This document shows, piece by piece, positions 1 to 10,689 of a stretch of 38,152 nt of DNA; position 1 is the first letter of the stretch; every line of letters begins with the position of its first letter. The DNA lies in NCBI GenBank assembly GCA_033557835.1, contig JAWQRO010000484.1, positions 1 through 38,152 of the forward strand, given 5' to 3'. Both the position numbers and the translations under genes were made by a program. The DNA is from Helochares maculicollis. Taxonomy: Eukaryota; Arthropoda; Insecta; Coleoptera; Hydrophilidae. The notes beneath the pieces are model-generated. The model saw nothing but the letters and a program-made list of their open reading frames with translations. It was not told where the DNA came from and did no database searches.

Positions 1-18
1 TATATATATATATATATA
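1..18. repeat. TA dinucleotide microsatellite (cut by window edge)
   Basis: The window opens in a perfect alternating T/A run of 18 bases. It probably continues to the left of the window. Such runs are common in dipteran non-coding DNA and carry no function I can infer. Confidence 0.95.
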
Positions 19-3000
19 AACATCAACATGATGTATAAATCTTATGCAAGGAGAGGTATGCTAATGAACGTGACGTATTTTTATAGCACTGCATGAAGTG
101 ACAACGGAAAGGAGGATGGAGAGGCACAATGAAAAAGGATGTCAATAAATTGATAGTCATACGTGATTTGCAATTTCTTCACGGGTGGCGCTCTAGCCAA
201 TGCAATGGGAATTTGTAATGATGACACACTTCTATAAATATTACTGACCTGCCTGAACAGTTATTAGCGGAATATCAATTTCTTATGCCGCGACACTCTT
301 GTTGTACTAAATTAGGTTTCACTTTTGCACACATTGAGGTGTGGGAGTAAAAATAAACATCCTCGAAGTTGTATTTGCGTTTTACTTGACGACACCTTGA
401 AATAATGTGTTAAATATATAGGAAATTGCAAGTAAATTTGTTATGCTTCTTTCACAGGTTGTCCTTATTGATTCGCATAGTCCGACGGAATACGTTTTCT
501 AACAACAAATTAGCTGGTTTAGTTAGTAGTGCATTTGCAAAACAAAAAACATAAATGTATTGATTAAGAAATATAGCTAGACCACACGAAAATGCAATTT
601 ATACAGGTCACTACTAATTAATTGCTCATAAATGAGGCGCGTGGCGAAAAGTGATACAATAATTATTTATGATTTGTTTATAGATACTATACATAATATT
701 TAAATCCTTGTATATCTTGCTTAAGAAGGCGTTTCTGTACATATTTTGATGGCGAAATTTAAGCTAAGATTATTTGTAACAGTAAAATAAAAGTTCTAGA
801 TATGGACATTGTATACTATATCTCATTAAAATGAAAATAGCGAAAAACAAAAAATAATTTGCTATGGAAAATATTATTTCACAAAAAAATATATCCATAG
901 AGGGTAATAGCGAAAATTTAATTGAATTGATTGTATATGTATATTAAAGAGCTTTCGACTTTACATCTATATCTTTTTGATTTCTATAATATAACAGATT
1001 TATAGTAGTTTCTTGATCGAGGTACTTCTGAATCTCCTATCGATTCCGCTCATGAGGTAAATTATTATCGTTTATTATCGAGAAGGATATATATTTAGTG
1101 ATTTTTATTTTAATTGGGCTAGTATTCTATCGTTGACTTAAATTGTTGGGGTAGAATTGAGCACGTGTCTAGAACCGTATCCATTAATTAATAACAATTC
1201 AAATAGAAAATTTCTACAGATAATATGCCAATAATACTAATTTTCTCTATGTTTAAAGGTTTCATATAGAACTGACAATTTTAAAAACTCATACTGTGAG
1301 TATCTTTATATAAGAACATTTGTTTAATAGCTTTGAAAATAAGTTATATGATTTCTATTCATAATATACGATCTAAAAAGGATAGTAAACAGTAAATACT
1401 TTTTAGGTGTAGGCTAAGTTTTTAGTCCCTATTTTTACATTGAACACGGTATCAGCCGCAGGTTATTTTATAGGAAGTTTTTAATTTTACATAGGACAAC
1501 AAAAGTAAATTCTTATCTATAGTGTCAATGATGCTGAAGAAATCTATACTTTTATGACACTTTACTTTTCTCCTTCTGACTTTCATATTTGAAAAATATC
1601 CTCAATTGTATTTCTTTGGTCTTAAAGAATAGTATACATAATTGATTGATAGCATTAATGGGTTTTGATGTTGAAGACAAAATATTTCTGTTTGGAACAT
1701 GTCATCTCGAAAAACGAGGAGCAGGAATGCATCTTTTTAGCTACGGTCTAAACTTGGCGTTCAGAGACAAAATATTTATTATACATTTATCTCTTTGTTA
1801 GTGTCAATACAAAAAGTATGCGACTTTAGTTTGTAGAAAGATTCTAAAATATCAGTATTCATGTTTGTTAACGATTATCACGTCGAATTCAATAGTATTC
1901 AAATGACACTTCAAAAATGTTTATTTGAAAAGCTTGTAAATCAACATCTGCATCAAACGCTAATAGAAATATATTATAAAAAGCAGACCTAAAGAATAAA
2001 TCAATTTGTATCATTACAGCGAAATTGTTTATACCGTCAGATTTATTAATAGGCACTGTACTACAACCATTTTTAAGCAATGCAAAACACATATTCATGG
2101 CAAAATTTTTATGAAGTATAGAATTTGCAGCTTATAGCATATGTTCAAACTTATGATAAAATGAAACATTTTTGTCAATCTAAAAAATAAATGACATGAC
2201 TTCTAATTGGTTTTATTTAGGAGATTGCTTAGTTTAAGCACCAACCGTTTAGAAATGCAATATGAAACTATAAAATAACAGAGGATGGTTTGTTTTTCTA
2301 ATTATTAACACACAATTGCAAGTGTCTTTTAATTAAACATCAGGAATCATAAAAAACGATAATTTTTTGCCCCGCTGGATATAACAAACACGGAACGCAA
2401 GGGGTGTGTTTATTTTAAATGTACCAGTTGAAAATGTTGTGTTCAATTTGAAATACATGTAAATACGCATAAAACAGATAAATGCGACTCCCCCTTTGAT
2501 TTATGGCAATAAAACAATGCGATCATAAAACATTTAACATAATCAGATATCACAATGCACTGACCACTGACAACACACACCACATGTGACCTATGACTTC
2601 GGCGGTGTCAGTTCATAACTCATGTTCAATTCGCCGTGATAAAAAGAGCCCGGCTCCGAAATTTTAACGTGTGCACAATTGTGTACATACTCACTCGTCG
2701 CATTCCGCCTCCATTGCCCTCAAAGCCCTGTCCGAACGAGCTACGTTTATTTTCGAATTGCTACGTATTATTTTTCTACACGTTACTTCAAAGTCACATA
2801 AAGAAATATTTTATGCATTACAACTTCTAGAATAAATTATTGATTATAATGCGCTTATTCTATTTAATTTCTCAACGAGTTGTTGATTATCGTTTAAATT
2901 TATATTCTGTATATTCAACTTATACAATTATTTGTTCTTCAAAACAAAACAAGTGATGAAAAAATCAAGCTTATTCGATGTATGTGAAAACCAATCTCAA

Positions 3001-3190
3001 GATATTAGTAGTTTCTTGTCACAAAATCGGTCAAGGGATATAAATTAATTGGAATAACAAAACGAGTAAGGAAAATCAAAGCGACATTTTTTAAAAGCGA
3101 ACTTCATAAGCAAGCTAAAATATAGCCTGCCAATGTTGACCTGCTACCTTTTTACATCCATTGTGTCTATATTCCATATACAACAGCCCA
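19..3190. other. AT-rich non-coding stretch, no gene seen
   Basis: About 3.2 kb of strongly AT-rich sequence. The only open frames are short, low-complexity, and rich in Phe/Ile/Asn/Tyr, as expected by chance in AT-rich DNA. No splice-flanked open exon, RNA gene or mobile element was recognised. Small islands of higher GC (around 2370-2410 and 2580-2740) break the AT background but give no clear reading. Confidence 0.6.
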
Positions 3191-3234
3191 AGAGAGAGCA
3201 CATCAGATAAATTTATTTACATGAATCAAGAGAT

Positions 3235-3475
3235 AATAATTCATCAGGACGGTCGTAAATCGAGGATTTGACAGGCACCTTAATGTATCAAATCACGCCA
3301 TAATTGATTTATCGGTGGTCGGTAGTCATAACCAATTGATTTGCATTAACATTATGTAAACTTGTTTAGAATCTCATATTTCAATAAGTTGCGTGGTTGA
3401 GGATATTTCTGAGATTTATACAAGCAACGAACGCAATTAATAATTGCCGTGCAATCAATTACATTCTAAGTACGT
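3235..3475. promoter_or_regulatory. Enhancer-like island with TALE/Hox/POU motifs
   Basis: Within about 80 bases the sequence shows TGACAG (3269-3274, the Meis/Homothorax core), TGATTTAT (3305-3312, the Pbx/Extradenticle-Hox type) and a perfect octamer ATTTGCAT (3339-3346, the POU-domain site), plus several TAATT cores. These motif assignments come from known binding preferences of the families; that the island is an active enhancer is inference. Short motifs occur by chance in AT-rich DNA, although the octamer and the TALE core are less AT-biased. Confidence 0.3.
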
Positions 3476-3636
3476 TTAAAGTGCTTAACTTCACGTCTAC
3501 TTATGGAGTGCAAGAAGAAGGTTGGTCAGATTTTCTGTGTAAAGAGTGTGGAATGTTGTAGTTAATAACCGGGAATATTTTATATTGCGCAAGGAGGAGT
3601 GCATATATCTTCTTGACAAGAACATATTCTATGCGA

Positions 3637-3838
3637 TTACTTAAATTTTTCGATTTTTTTTCCACCTTGCGGTTTCCTCAAACCGACCGGCTTTCCCCAA
3701 TGGCAACATTTCCTTTCTACGATAGATCCTTCTACTCTTTCTCGATGTAATTCTTCTTGGATACTAACATTTCCGAAGATTTTGTTCAACCTGCTCTCAT
3801 CCATTTCCACTGCACTGGGTGACATGCGGCTTGACCTA
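3637..3838 (-). CDS. Candidate terminal exon, unknown protein
   Basis: On the minus strand a good acceptor (T-rich tract followed by GCATTGCAG, AG at 3839-3840) opens into a frame of 66 codons ending in TAA at 3637-3639. The first base completes a split codon, so the preceding intron would be phase 2. The peptide is charged and non-repetitive: it contains an early MSPSAVEMDESRLNKIFGN stretch, an acidic/basic middle and a Lys/Gly-rich tail (HWGKPVGLRKPQGGKK). By hand count 27 of 66 third positions are G or C, above what the AT-rich surroundings would give. I recognise no domain. The same frame continues upstream across one stop into the block at 3871-4056. It may be a real exon, a fragment of a decayed gene, or chance. 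Confidence 0.33.
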
Positions 3839-3870
3839 CTGCAATGCAACGTGGAAACAAAAATGGAGTA

Positions 3871-4056
3871 TTAGCGAGGAGAATTTTTCATACTGCAATT
3901 TAAAAACATAATTCCTCGTCCATTTCGAGCGCAGCTATGGCCGAATAATGATTTTTTTATGTGGCCGCATTCATTCCTAGTGTCACCTCTGCTGAAACTA
4001 AATTCAGGGCTCAATCCGTAGATTAAATTTCCCCTCCCCCTATGAACCTCTGCCAT
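3871..4056 (-). CDS. Candidate coding fragment, in frame with 3637-3838
   Basis: An ATG at 4054-4056 starts a 61-codon frame that ends with TAA at 3871-3873. The peptide starts MAEVHRGRGNLIYGLSPEFS and has a Cys/Arg/Gly-rich middle. The frame is the same as that of the downstream 3637-3838 block, so 4056 to 3637 is one 140-codon frame broken by a single stop. That pattern fits a pseudogene with one nonsense change, an intron that removes the stop (a possible donor AGAG|GTGACA lies inside), or coincidence. A stop lies directly upstream of the ATG and the context around it is weak. I do not recognise the product. Confidence 0.25.
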   Translation of the reverse strand: MAEVHRGRGNLIYGLSPEFSFSRGDTRNECGHIKKSLFGHSCARNGRGIMFLNCSMKNSPR

Positions 4057-4076
4057 TTATTCACGGTCTCCACATG

Positions 4077-4190
4077 TTACATAGCGTGCGAGCTTCTGGA
4101 AGATGGATTACCATGTTCAATAGCTGACTCAATTTCTCTTGGTAGGGCTACTTTCAAATTAGTGTAGTAGAACGAACAAGCAGGGGGCAA
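4077..4190 (-). other. Short coding-like frame upstream of the 3.6-4.1 kb block
   Basis: A 37-residue frame, bounded by TAA on both sides (4191-4193 and 4077-4079), reads as a balanced peptide that includes TNLKVALPREIESAIEHGNP. It is in a different frame from the 4056 block just downstream. It has no ATG at its beginning. Its protein-like composition next to the other coding-like pieces suggests a fragment of the same decayed or spliced coding sequence, but this is inference only. Confidence 0.2.
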
Positions 4191-4199
4191 TTATTTTAC

Positions 4200-5430
4200 G
4201 GGAAATCTCTGCCAGAGAGCTGCAAAATAAATTTTGGTCGCTCATAGCCGCCGACGATTATAAATAAACAACGGACAGGTAGATACTAAAATAAAACGGT
4301 AAATAAATTATAAATTCTTAAGTTCATTTAGTTTATTAGTCTAGGAAAATAAATGTGGTGCTAAAAATATAGTAGCTAAATGCTTAAATAAATATTTGTG
4401 ATAATTTAATTAGTAATAGATTTGAGGAAGGGGAAATTTATGAAGCCGAGGAAAACCATTTGAATGGAAGTCTTATTTACTTTGAATCGGTCATGGATTT
4501 TTACAAAATACCTCTCGGAAAGTGCCATTTCCGATGACGATAAACAATATTTTTTGTAACCGAATTAAGTGATTGTTTAATCAAAAAATATTTAAAAATC
4601 TTGTATATTGCTCTACGTGCCCTGTCAGGGAAAGGTGTGAAAGTTGTTTTTGCATATGAAGGGCTGTATTTTCCCCCATAACATAATAAAGTAGGCAACA
4701 AAATTTCAACTGAACATGTTGATTCGCTTCGTGTTTTTGTCACATGAATCATGTTCGGTAAAAGTGTTCAAAGTGTACTCGTATAATTGGTATCATTGCG
4801 TAGATAGAGGGGTTGGAAACAATTTTTCATTCTCCCCTATATACCTGAACTACAAACGCTCACAGCTTCCGGTTCAATGGCGTTGATAGTGTTGTAGAAA
4901 AATTTATAATTTATAGAGAACAAGGATCAATTGAATTGTAAGTGAGCGGTTCGCAGATTTAAATTCCGTTTTCATTAGGAATCGCTACAAATAAGTAAAG
5001 ATAATCTATTCAGAGAGCAGTCAGGTTTACTTCTTTTGTTATAAGCGTGTACCTCACCTGAGTCATAAAATGTGGGCAGTTCTCTCCGAAAATTAGCTAC
5101 GCCGTTTTGCAGTATAGGTAAACACACTTTAAACGGTTTGCCAAAGTATTATTAGCTACCTGATGCCTATTGTACTAGAGACAAAAATTTGCTTAGATCA
5201 GTCACCTCTGGGTGAGCAGGGGCATTGTACTTGCCAACTAATTGTCAGTCGCTATGAGTTATTGTCATAAAACTTCTTCCAAATAAAAACAACCGCACAC
5301 ACTTGCCCGATTTCAAAAACGATACGTGGCCTTCGGTCAGAAGTTAAAGGGAAAGACTTTTTTGTTAAAACAGGCGGGTGCAGAATAACAGCTTCTATGT
5401 TGAAACGGTTATGTGCTCAGGAATATCATT
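4200..5430. other. Non-coding stretch, no gene seen
   Basis: No supported gene. The part from 4260 to 4440 is extremely AT-rich. From about 5020 to 5430 GC rises, and a minus-strand CAG|GTGAGG motif occurs near 5055, but its pyrimidine tract is weak and no open exon flanks it. Confidence 0.55.
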
Positions 5431-5480
5431 GTTAGGCCCGCTTCAGCATTTTTACGCTGCAAGCGGTATCGGGCTTTAGG
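5431..5480. other. Imperfect hairpin
   Basis: GCCCG (5436-5440) plus CTTCAGC (5441-5447) can pair with GCTGCAAGC (5456-5464) and CGGGC (5470-5474) around an eight-base loop, with a five-base bulge on the 3' side. The stem is shorter than a usual animal pre-miRNA, so I annotate only the structure. Confidence 0.4.
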
Positions 5481-5890
5481 AAGCATTGGCACCAGAAATT
5501 TATGACTCCTGCATTTCAACGGTTCTAGTTAAAAATACATCCTCTGGAAGTATGTTCGTTGATTTCGGTGAAAGCGGGGGTTATAAATCGCAATTACGTT
5601 ATTAAAACGAGATCTCGAGTTGAAAACAAGTGTTCCAAAATCTCATATCTATGGATGCAAGCCATAAGTCAAAGCACCATCTGTCGCGAGTTCGGGATTT
5701 CGCAAAAACTGGAATTACAACGGACTAATCTAATTGCCGTGGAATAACCATAAAGCTATCTCTGGCCGACGATAGAGACATCTTGCGGCTTCGGGAACGA
5801 GTTCTGCAAAATAGCCATAAAGCAAGCCGGTGAAGACATAAATTGTGCGGACTCGCGAGGATGGATACAAGCACATACAAATTCTCAATT

Positions 5891-5917
5891 AGCCGTTGCG
5901 CGGCGCAACCAGCGGCT
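5891..5917. other. GC-rich inverted repeat
   Basis: GTTGCGC (5895-5901) and GCGCAAC (5903-5909) form a perfect inverted repeat around one G. In an alternative longer fold the outer AGCCG (5891-5895) pairs with CGGCT (5913-5917), with CCAG bulged. It lies in a CpG-containing island (about 5690-6060) inside AT-rich DNA. The TTGCGC/GCGCAA halves resemble half-sites of C/EBP-type bZIP factors; a role is inference. Confidence 0.45.
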
Positions 5918-6069
5918 TCTTTATTAAATAGTAATATGTTGCGTAAAATATTGGCCCTCCCGCTACACTTAAATGAAAACAAATGGAACGGCCATGCCCA
6001 ATACAAAACAGGAAGTAATTACGTTCCAAATTAACGAAGGAATCATCTTTCCGAAGGTGAGCAATAACA

Positions 6070-8580
6070 TGAGAAGTGAAGAGTTGCACGATGGTAAATG
6101 ACTTGCGTACAAGGTAATTATTAGTTATTGAGCGTAATGTGAATGTCACCAATACGAGTCTATTGGATGTTTTAATTAGAAAATGATTTATAGTCTTCAG
6201 AATCTGTAAATTAGCTACGACTGTAAAGAGCCAAACCTTCATCTTTCCGACAGTTGGCGAATCAATTTATGTTAGAAAAACTATTCTCAAACCGAAGTCT
6301 AAAACAATTTTAAGTAGACTTGTATCAAATGGAATATCGTATATACGATAAAAGTTTCAGATATGTTGCTGAATTGTACTTTTACTTTGCTAAACACTTA
6401 GCGATACGATTTTATAATTAAAGTTATAACAGGATATAAGTTTTTAAAGAAAGTGGTAAAACGGTTCTCTTAAGCTGGCGACATGAAAGCAGATAACGAA
6501 AATAAACAATAAATGAACATAATTCAGCGTTACAAGAAATATTAGTTCTGAATTTGGTTTCACCCCGTCAGTTTCAGGAATTTTAAAAATCAATCAAATT
6601 CTATTTAACTTATATGCATTATTACTGTACTACTAAACCCAATTTTTTCTATAATGTGGATACGGGTCTATAAACACATTTCGTGGGATTATTGTAGAGA
6701 ATTGGAGTGGTCTATACTCTTATGCATATTTCACAGAAGAACAATATTTGCACTTTTTCGTGGACTAGTCTTCTCCTTCATTAAACTTCAAAACAACTAG
6801 ATTTCTTTTTCGTTATGCTTACGACAAATTCATCCCACACGCATTATTGAAAAGTTAAAACAAAAATTAAGGAAAATTTCGAGCAGTTTGCTATACCATA
6901 AACTTTCTAGACACTGTTGCTGTATTTTTCTTCTAAACAGTTCAACTTTCAGACTTTCAATTTTGTATTTTTTATCCAATTTTGTAAGTTTATTATTTAC
7001 TTGTTTAAACGGTCTAGACAACAAGATTTAATACAATCAAACTTACTGTTCTCTTTTGTAAAGTTTGTTTATTTACATGCTTATAAAACTTTGTTGAGAG
7101 AGATTACTAACGATGAATTTCGTCGTAGAAATACTGTCAATTACTAGCGTAGTGGCAATATATGAATCCCATAATTGGGTATAGCCAGCACAAACTGTTG
7201 GAGATGTTTATTCGACTAACAACAACAAAAATGAGATTATTTTTTACATGTGGGTTTCCCTGTTAGATAATGCATTTTAGTAATTAAGATCAATGAAAAA
7301 CAAATTTTTTGATAGAGCTTTCTGCAGTATATTATGAATTTTGTTTTTCTGCTTATCTTTTATCTATCTTTGATAATAAATTCATTTATATTACATTAAA
7401 ATTCTATTAGAAGATCTATTAATTATATTTTGGATGTTATATACAAAATACGGTTGATATTAGTTCAGCTATTAGGCTTGCAACTAAGGTAATACGGATT
7501 TTTGCCGATGGTAGCGTTAATATTTTTATGTATATGTTTGTGTAGAAATGATCAAGGTCGCTTGTCAGGTTATTTTAGTTGGCTTTCAATTTAATATTCT
7601 GATACAACATTCTATGAATAAAATCAAAATTGCAATACTAAATTTCTTAACTTAACTAAAAAATATGGCATAAATTGTCAAAATAATACATGAGGTTGTA
7701 GAGAAATTAAAAGTACATACATATATCAAAATGCTCCCAAAACACTTTAACTACTGTAAAACGCTCAATGCATATGCTCATCATGAGCTTAAGGCACTAG
7801 CCCCATGCTTCTTAAACGCAACGAAGTTAAACCACTTTAACTTAGTTCTTAGCTGGTGATAATAAGCTATTTTAACCGATAACTCAGCCGACCAACTAAT
7901 CCAGCACAAACAACATCAAATCGTAATAAAGTCTTGTCAAATGTGTAGTTACGAAAAAATGCATTCGGAACTGGTAAGCCTTGGGAACTTTTCCACCAAT
8001 ACGTTGTTAGGTTTTTCACAACTTAAGTCATTCGAAAGAAATGTTGGGAGTTTGGTAGGAATATATTACCAGACCTAAGCTGCAGTTGGTGCGGATTTTT
8101 GAAATAATTCTCAGAAAATGTATGGTTATCAACTTATGACGCTGCCTGCAAATGACCAAAAAGTTTTAAAAATAGTTTAATATATGTGGCTAAAATATAT
8201 GTATATAAAAATAAATATTTCTTTCAGAAATGCATATTTTTTTAGTTCATAAACTTCATATACACAGGGAAGTCTGAACCACAATTTCCTCGAAATGAAC
8301 AACAGTGGAGCTAGTAGCCACAGATGGCCCCACTAAGTACAAACAAAAGCAGAAATCTAGACTTTTAATTGAAAATGAAACTATAAGTTAAGTTTATTCA
8401 CATTTTTATTGAATAGGAACCTCCAACCTTGCAAATGTTCTTATCACCTGGGAAATCAAAAGAGACAAAGGTTAATTGGGACTAACGAAAGGCGCCCACA
8501 CAAAATACAATTTTTAAGTCAAAGCACATGCTGCAAGTAAAGTGGTCAAAGTTCGTGGAAGTCCTACAGCAAAAATCTCC
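6070..8580. other. AT-rich non-coding stretch
   Basis: About 2.5 kb with no supported gene. A minus-strand acceptor-like sequence with a good pyrimidine tract (CTCTTTTGATTTCCCAG, AG at 8448-8449) is followed by GTGATA, a poor donor, and no convincing open exon. Everything else is AT-rich with short chance frames. Confidence 0.55.
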
Positions 8581-8599
8581 ACGATCCCATATCGGATTG

Positions 8600-8960
8600 A
8601 CTCGTATCATATCACGATTTTTCTAGATTCCCACAAATTTAGGCGACTCTCCGTGTGGTGGAGCACGACGTCCTATCACTTTATCTCTAGGGGTAATTAA
8701 CAACATCGTGCGCTGTTTGCAGATCTCACCATGTTGGCGGTCAGGCCAGTAGTGAATGAAATCTGCAATCGAGATTCTAAGGTAACATCTCAATATACTA
8801 CGTACGTTTATAATTTTAAAAGTGCACATCACAGCATCCTCTCGCTCTTTCTTTTCTTAGCTGTACTTTACCCGCGTTACTCTATTGAATAAAGATGGAA
8901 AAACGTCGTGTACACGCCAGCGTATGCTCTTTTAAGATCACCAACGTCTGTGAAACCAGT
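8600..8960. other. GC-raised island with a weak exon-like frame on the minus strand
   Basis: GC and CpG content are visibly above the flanks. The minus strand holds a 69-codon frame (8623-8832) whose last third is protein-like (contains TPRDKVIGRRAPPHGESPKF). An acceptor-like GATTGCAG lies upstream and a CATG|GTGAGA donor-like motif follows 33 bases later. The signals are moderate and the region could equally be a conserved non-coding element. Confidence 0.25.
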
Positions 8961-9162
8961 CGATCGTCTCTGACGATAAAGAAGTTAATATATTTACTTA
9001 TACAGATACGCCATTAGGTAGCTCGGTTTTCGTCCTGAAATAAAAGTAAAATATACTCTTCAACTCTGTTCATCACCAGATTGTAATTAATGTTTTACAT
9101 CCTATCACAACAAATTAAGATAAGGTTGATAAGTTGGCTTTAGGAACGGCTTTATTACAATC

Positions 9163-9590
9163 TCACTTGGTCAGCAAGTGACCGTTTGAGATTGTCTGAT
9201 GGTACTTTTTCAAACGGAACAAATACCTCCTAGTATTTAAACATCCTTGCTACTTCGGTCCAATTTAAACCTGTCTTACGTCAAATGAAAAGTGACCTCA
9301 TGACGTGACCACCTTGCCATTTTCTTTAAATTGATGAAACTGTCGAATCGACTGAGCGATCTCTATCATGCTAATGCGATCATGCTCTCTCATTAGAGAT
9401 AAATGTAAATTGCTTGCGCTACTGGCCGTCCTTTTGACTCATCCTCTATTTATTTTTGCATAAAATAAAAATAACTTTTTGCATGTTTACTACTAATTTG
9501 CGAGAATCATGTACAAAATTTAAACCGTATGGTAATCTTGAATACCCCAGTAATGTACAAAGAATCATTTTCTTGCTGCTACAAGTGACC
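9163..9590. promoter_or_regulatory. Cluster of AAGTGACC octamers
   Basis: AAGTGACC occurs at 9176-9183, 9290-9297 and 9583-9590, and the related CGTGACC at 9304-9310. The first copy overlaps a perfect inverted repeat, TCACTTG (9163-9169) and CAAGTGA (9175-9181), with a five-base spacer. An octamer is expected about once per 65 kb per strand, so three same-strand copies in about 420 bases is unusual. CAAGTG cores resemble NK-2-class homeodomain sites and TGACC is a nuclear-receptor half-site; which factor, if any, binds is unknown. Confidence 0.35.
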
Positions 9591-10079
9591 TACTGTCATC
9601 TACTACTATTTTATATAATTTAGTTAAATTGCTAAAATTACTCGGTTTGTGTTATATCCACCCTTCTCAGGTTTTTATTAATTCAAAAGCAATTTCAACT
9701 ATGTAGAGACATATTAGGCATGATTTTTAAAAACTCCAATGAGATTGAAACCATCACCGGATGTGTATTTCAAATATTATGTTGGTGGCAAAATACTGCA
9801 AAACAGTGAATATCTTGTGTATATGTTTATCAGTTTTAGCTATTTTTACTGAAACTCGGTGAAAACACGTTTAGAAATCGTGCGACCCTGCTTATATTTA
9901 CGACCAAGTAGAAAAAAACGAAGGAAGAAGCGTCTCAATGGAAAACAAAAGTTATCAAAGGGAAAACTTCTCGAAGTCATAAGAATGTTTTTTATAACGT
10001 AGTCCTTTATTTCATTTGCCGTTTATTTTAGTTCTCTTTCAAAAGGCAGTTTGTTAGAGAAGCGATATCATTTCTCGTA

Positions 10080-10680
10080 TATTCCCTCCGTTTGTCGCAA
10101 TCAACATCCGGTTTTCCAGTCTGGCAGAGAAAGAAGTGAATTTGTGTTCTTGGAGAGAAATACAACATGCAGAGGCCAGCAGAACGAACACAACTGGGTT
10201 GGCTCCAATCTTGATCTATTTGTTTTGTGATCCTTGCCGGCGGCACAGCAATCCGTCGCTTCTTATCGCGCCCCTGCACTTCCCGGCAGAAGCTCCGGCT
10301 TCGAGGGATGAGGAGCAGGCGGATTTATCGCACTCTCGAAATTATATTTCAAGGTATAATAATGCATCAAATTTCGAGGATGTATGGGCAAATATAAATT
10401 CAGAATTAAATATAGAATGGAAGCGACGCTAGATATATTGGGCTGCAAACGCGGCCCGACGCGGCATTACTCAACTGTAAGCCGGAACAATCCCCCAATT
10501 TATCCTGGGCTTGGAAGGTAGCGGATCTCATTGGGATTTGATGAAACTCCGCGCGGCTGCTAATCTCGCGGTTAACTAGCTTTGCAAAATAGATGCAATC
10601 CAAAAAGTTGGATTTAACACACAATCTACAACCCGTTTTCCGAATGCAGCGGTTGTGGGGTAAAATACCTTACTAAGCTT
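10080..10680. promoter_or_regulatory. Large GC/CpG island, possible conserved non-coding element
   Basis: About 600 bases with several CpGs and clearly higher GC than either flank (for example around 10235-10310 and 10440-10570). A 98-codon plus-strand frame (10136-10432) overlaps 61- to 83-codon minus-strand frames. None has a recognisable domain, and the overlap on both strands is what raised GC alone produces. I take it as non-coding and possibly regulatory, but an exon of unknown type cannot be excluded. Confidence 0.3.
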
Positions 10681-10689
10681 GCCATCTTT

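Noticed and set aside
10136..10432. 98-codon plus-strand frame in a GC island
   Set aside because: Long frames also exist on the opposite strand, as raised GC alone gives; no domain, no splice framework, no clear start context.
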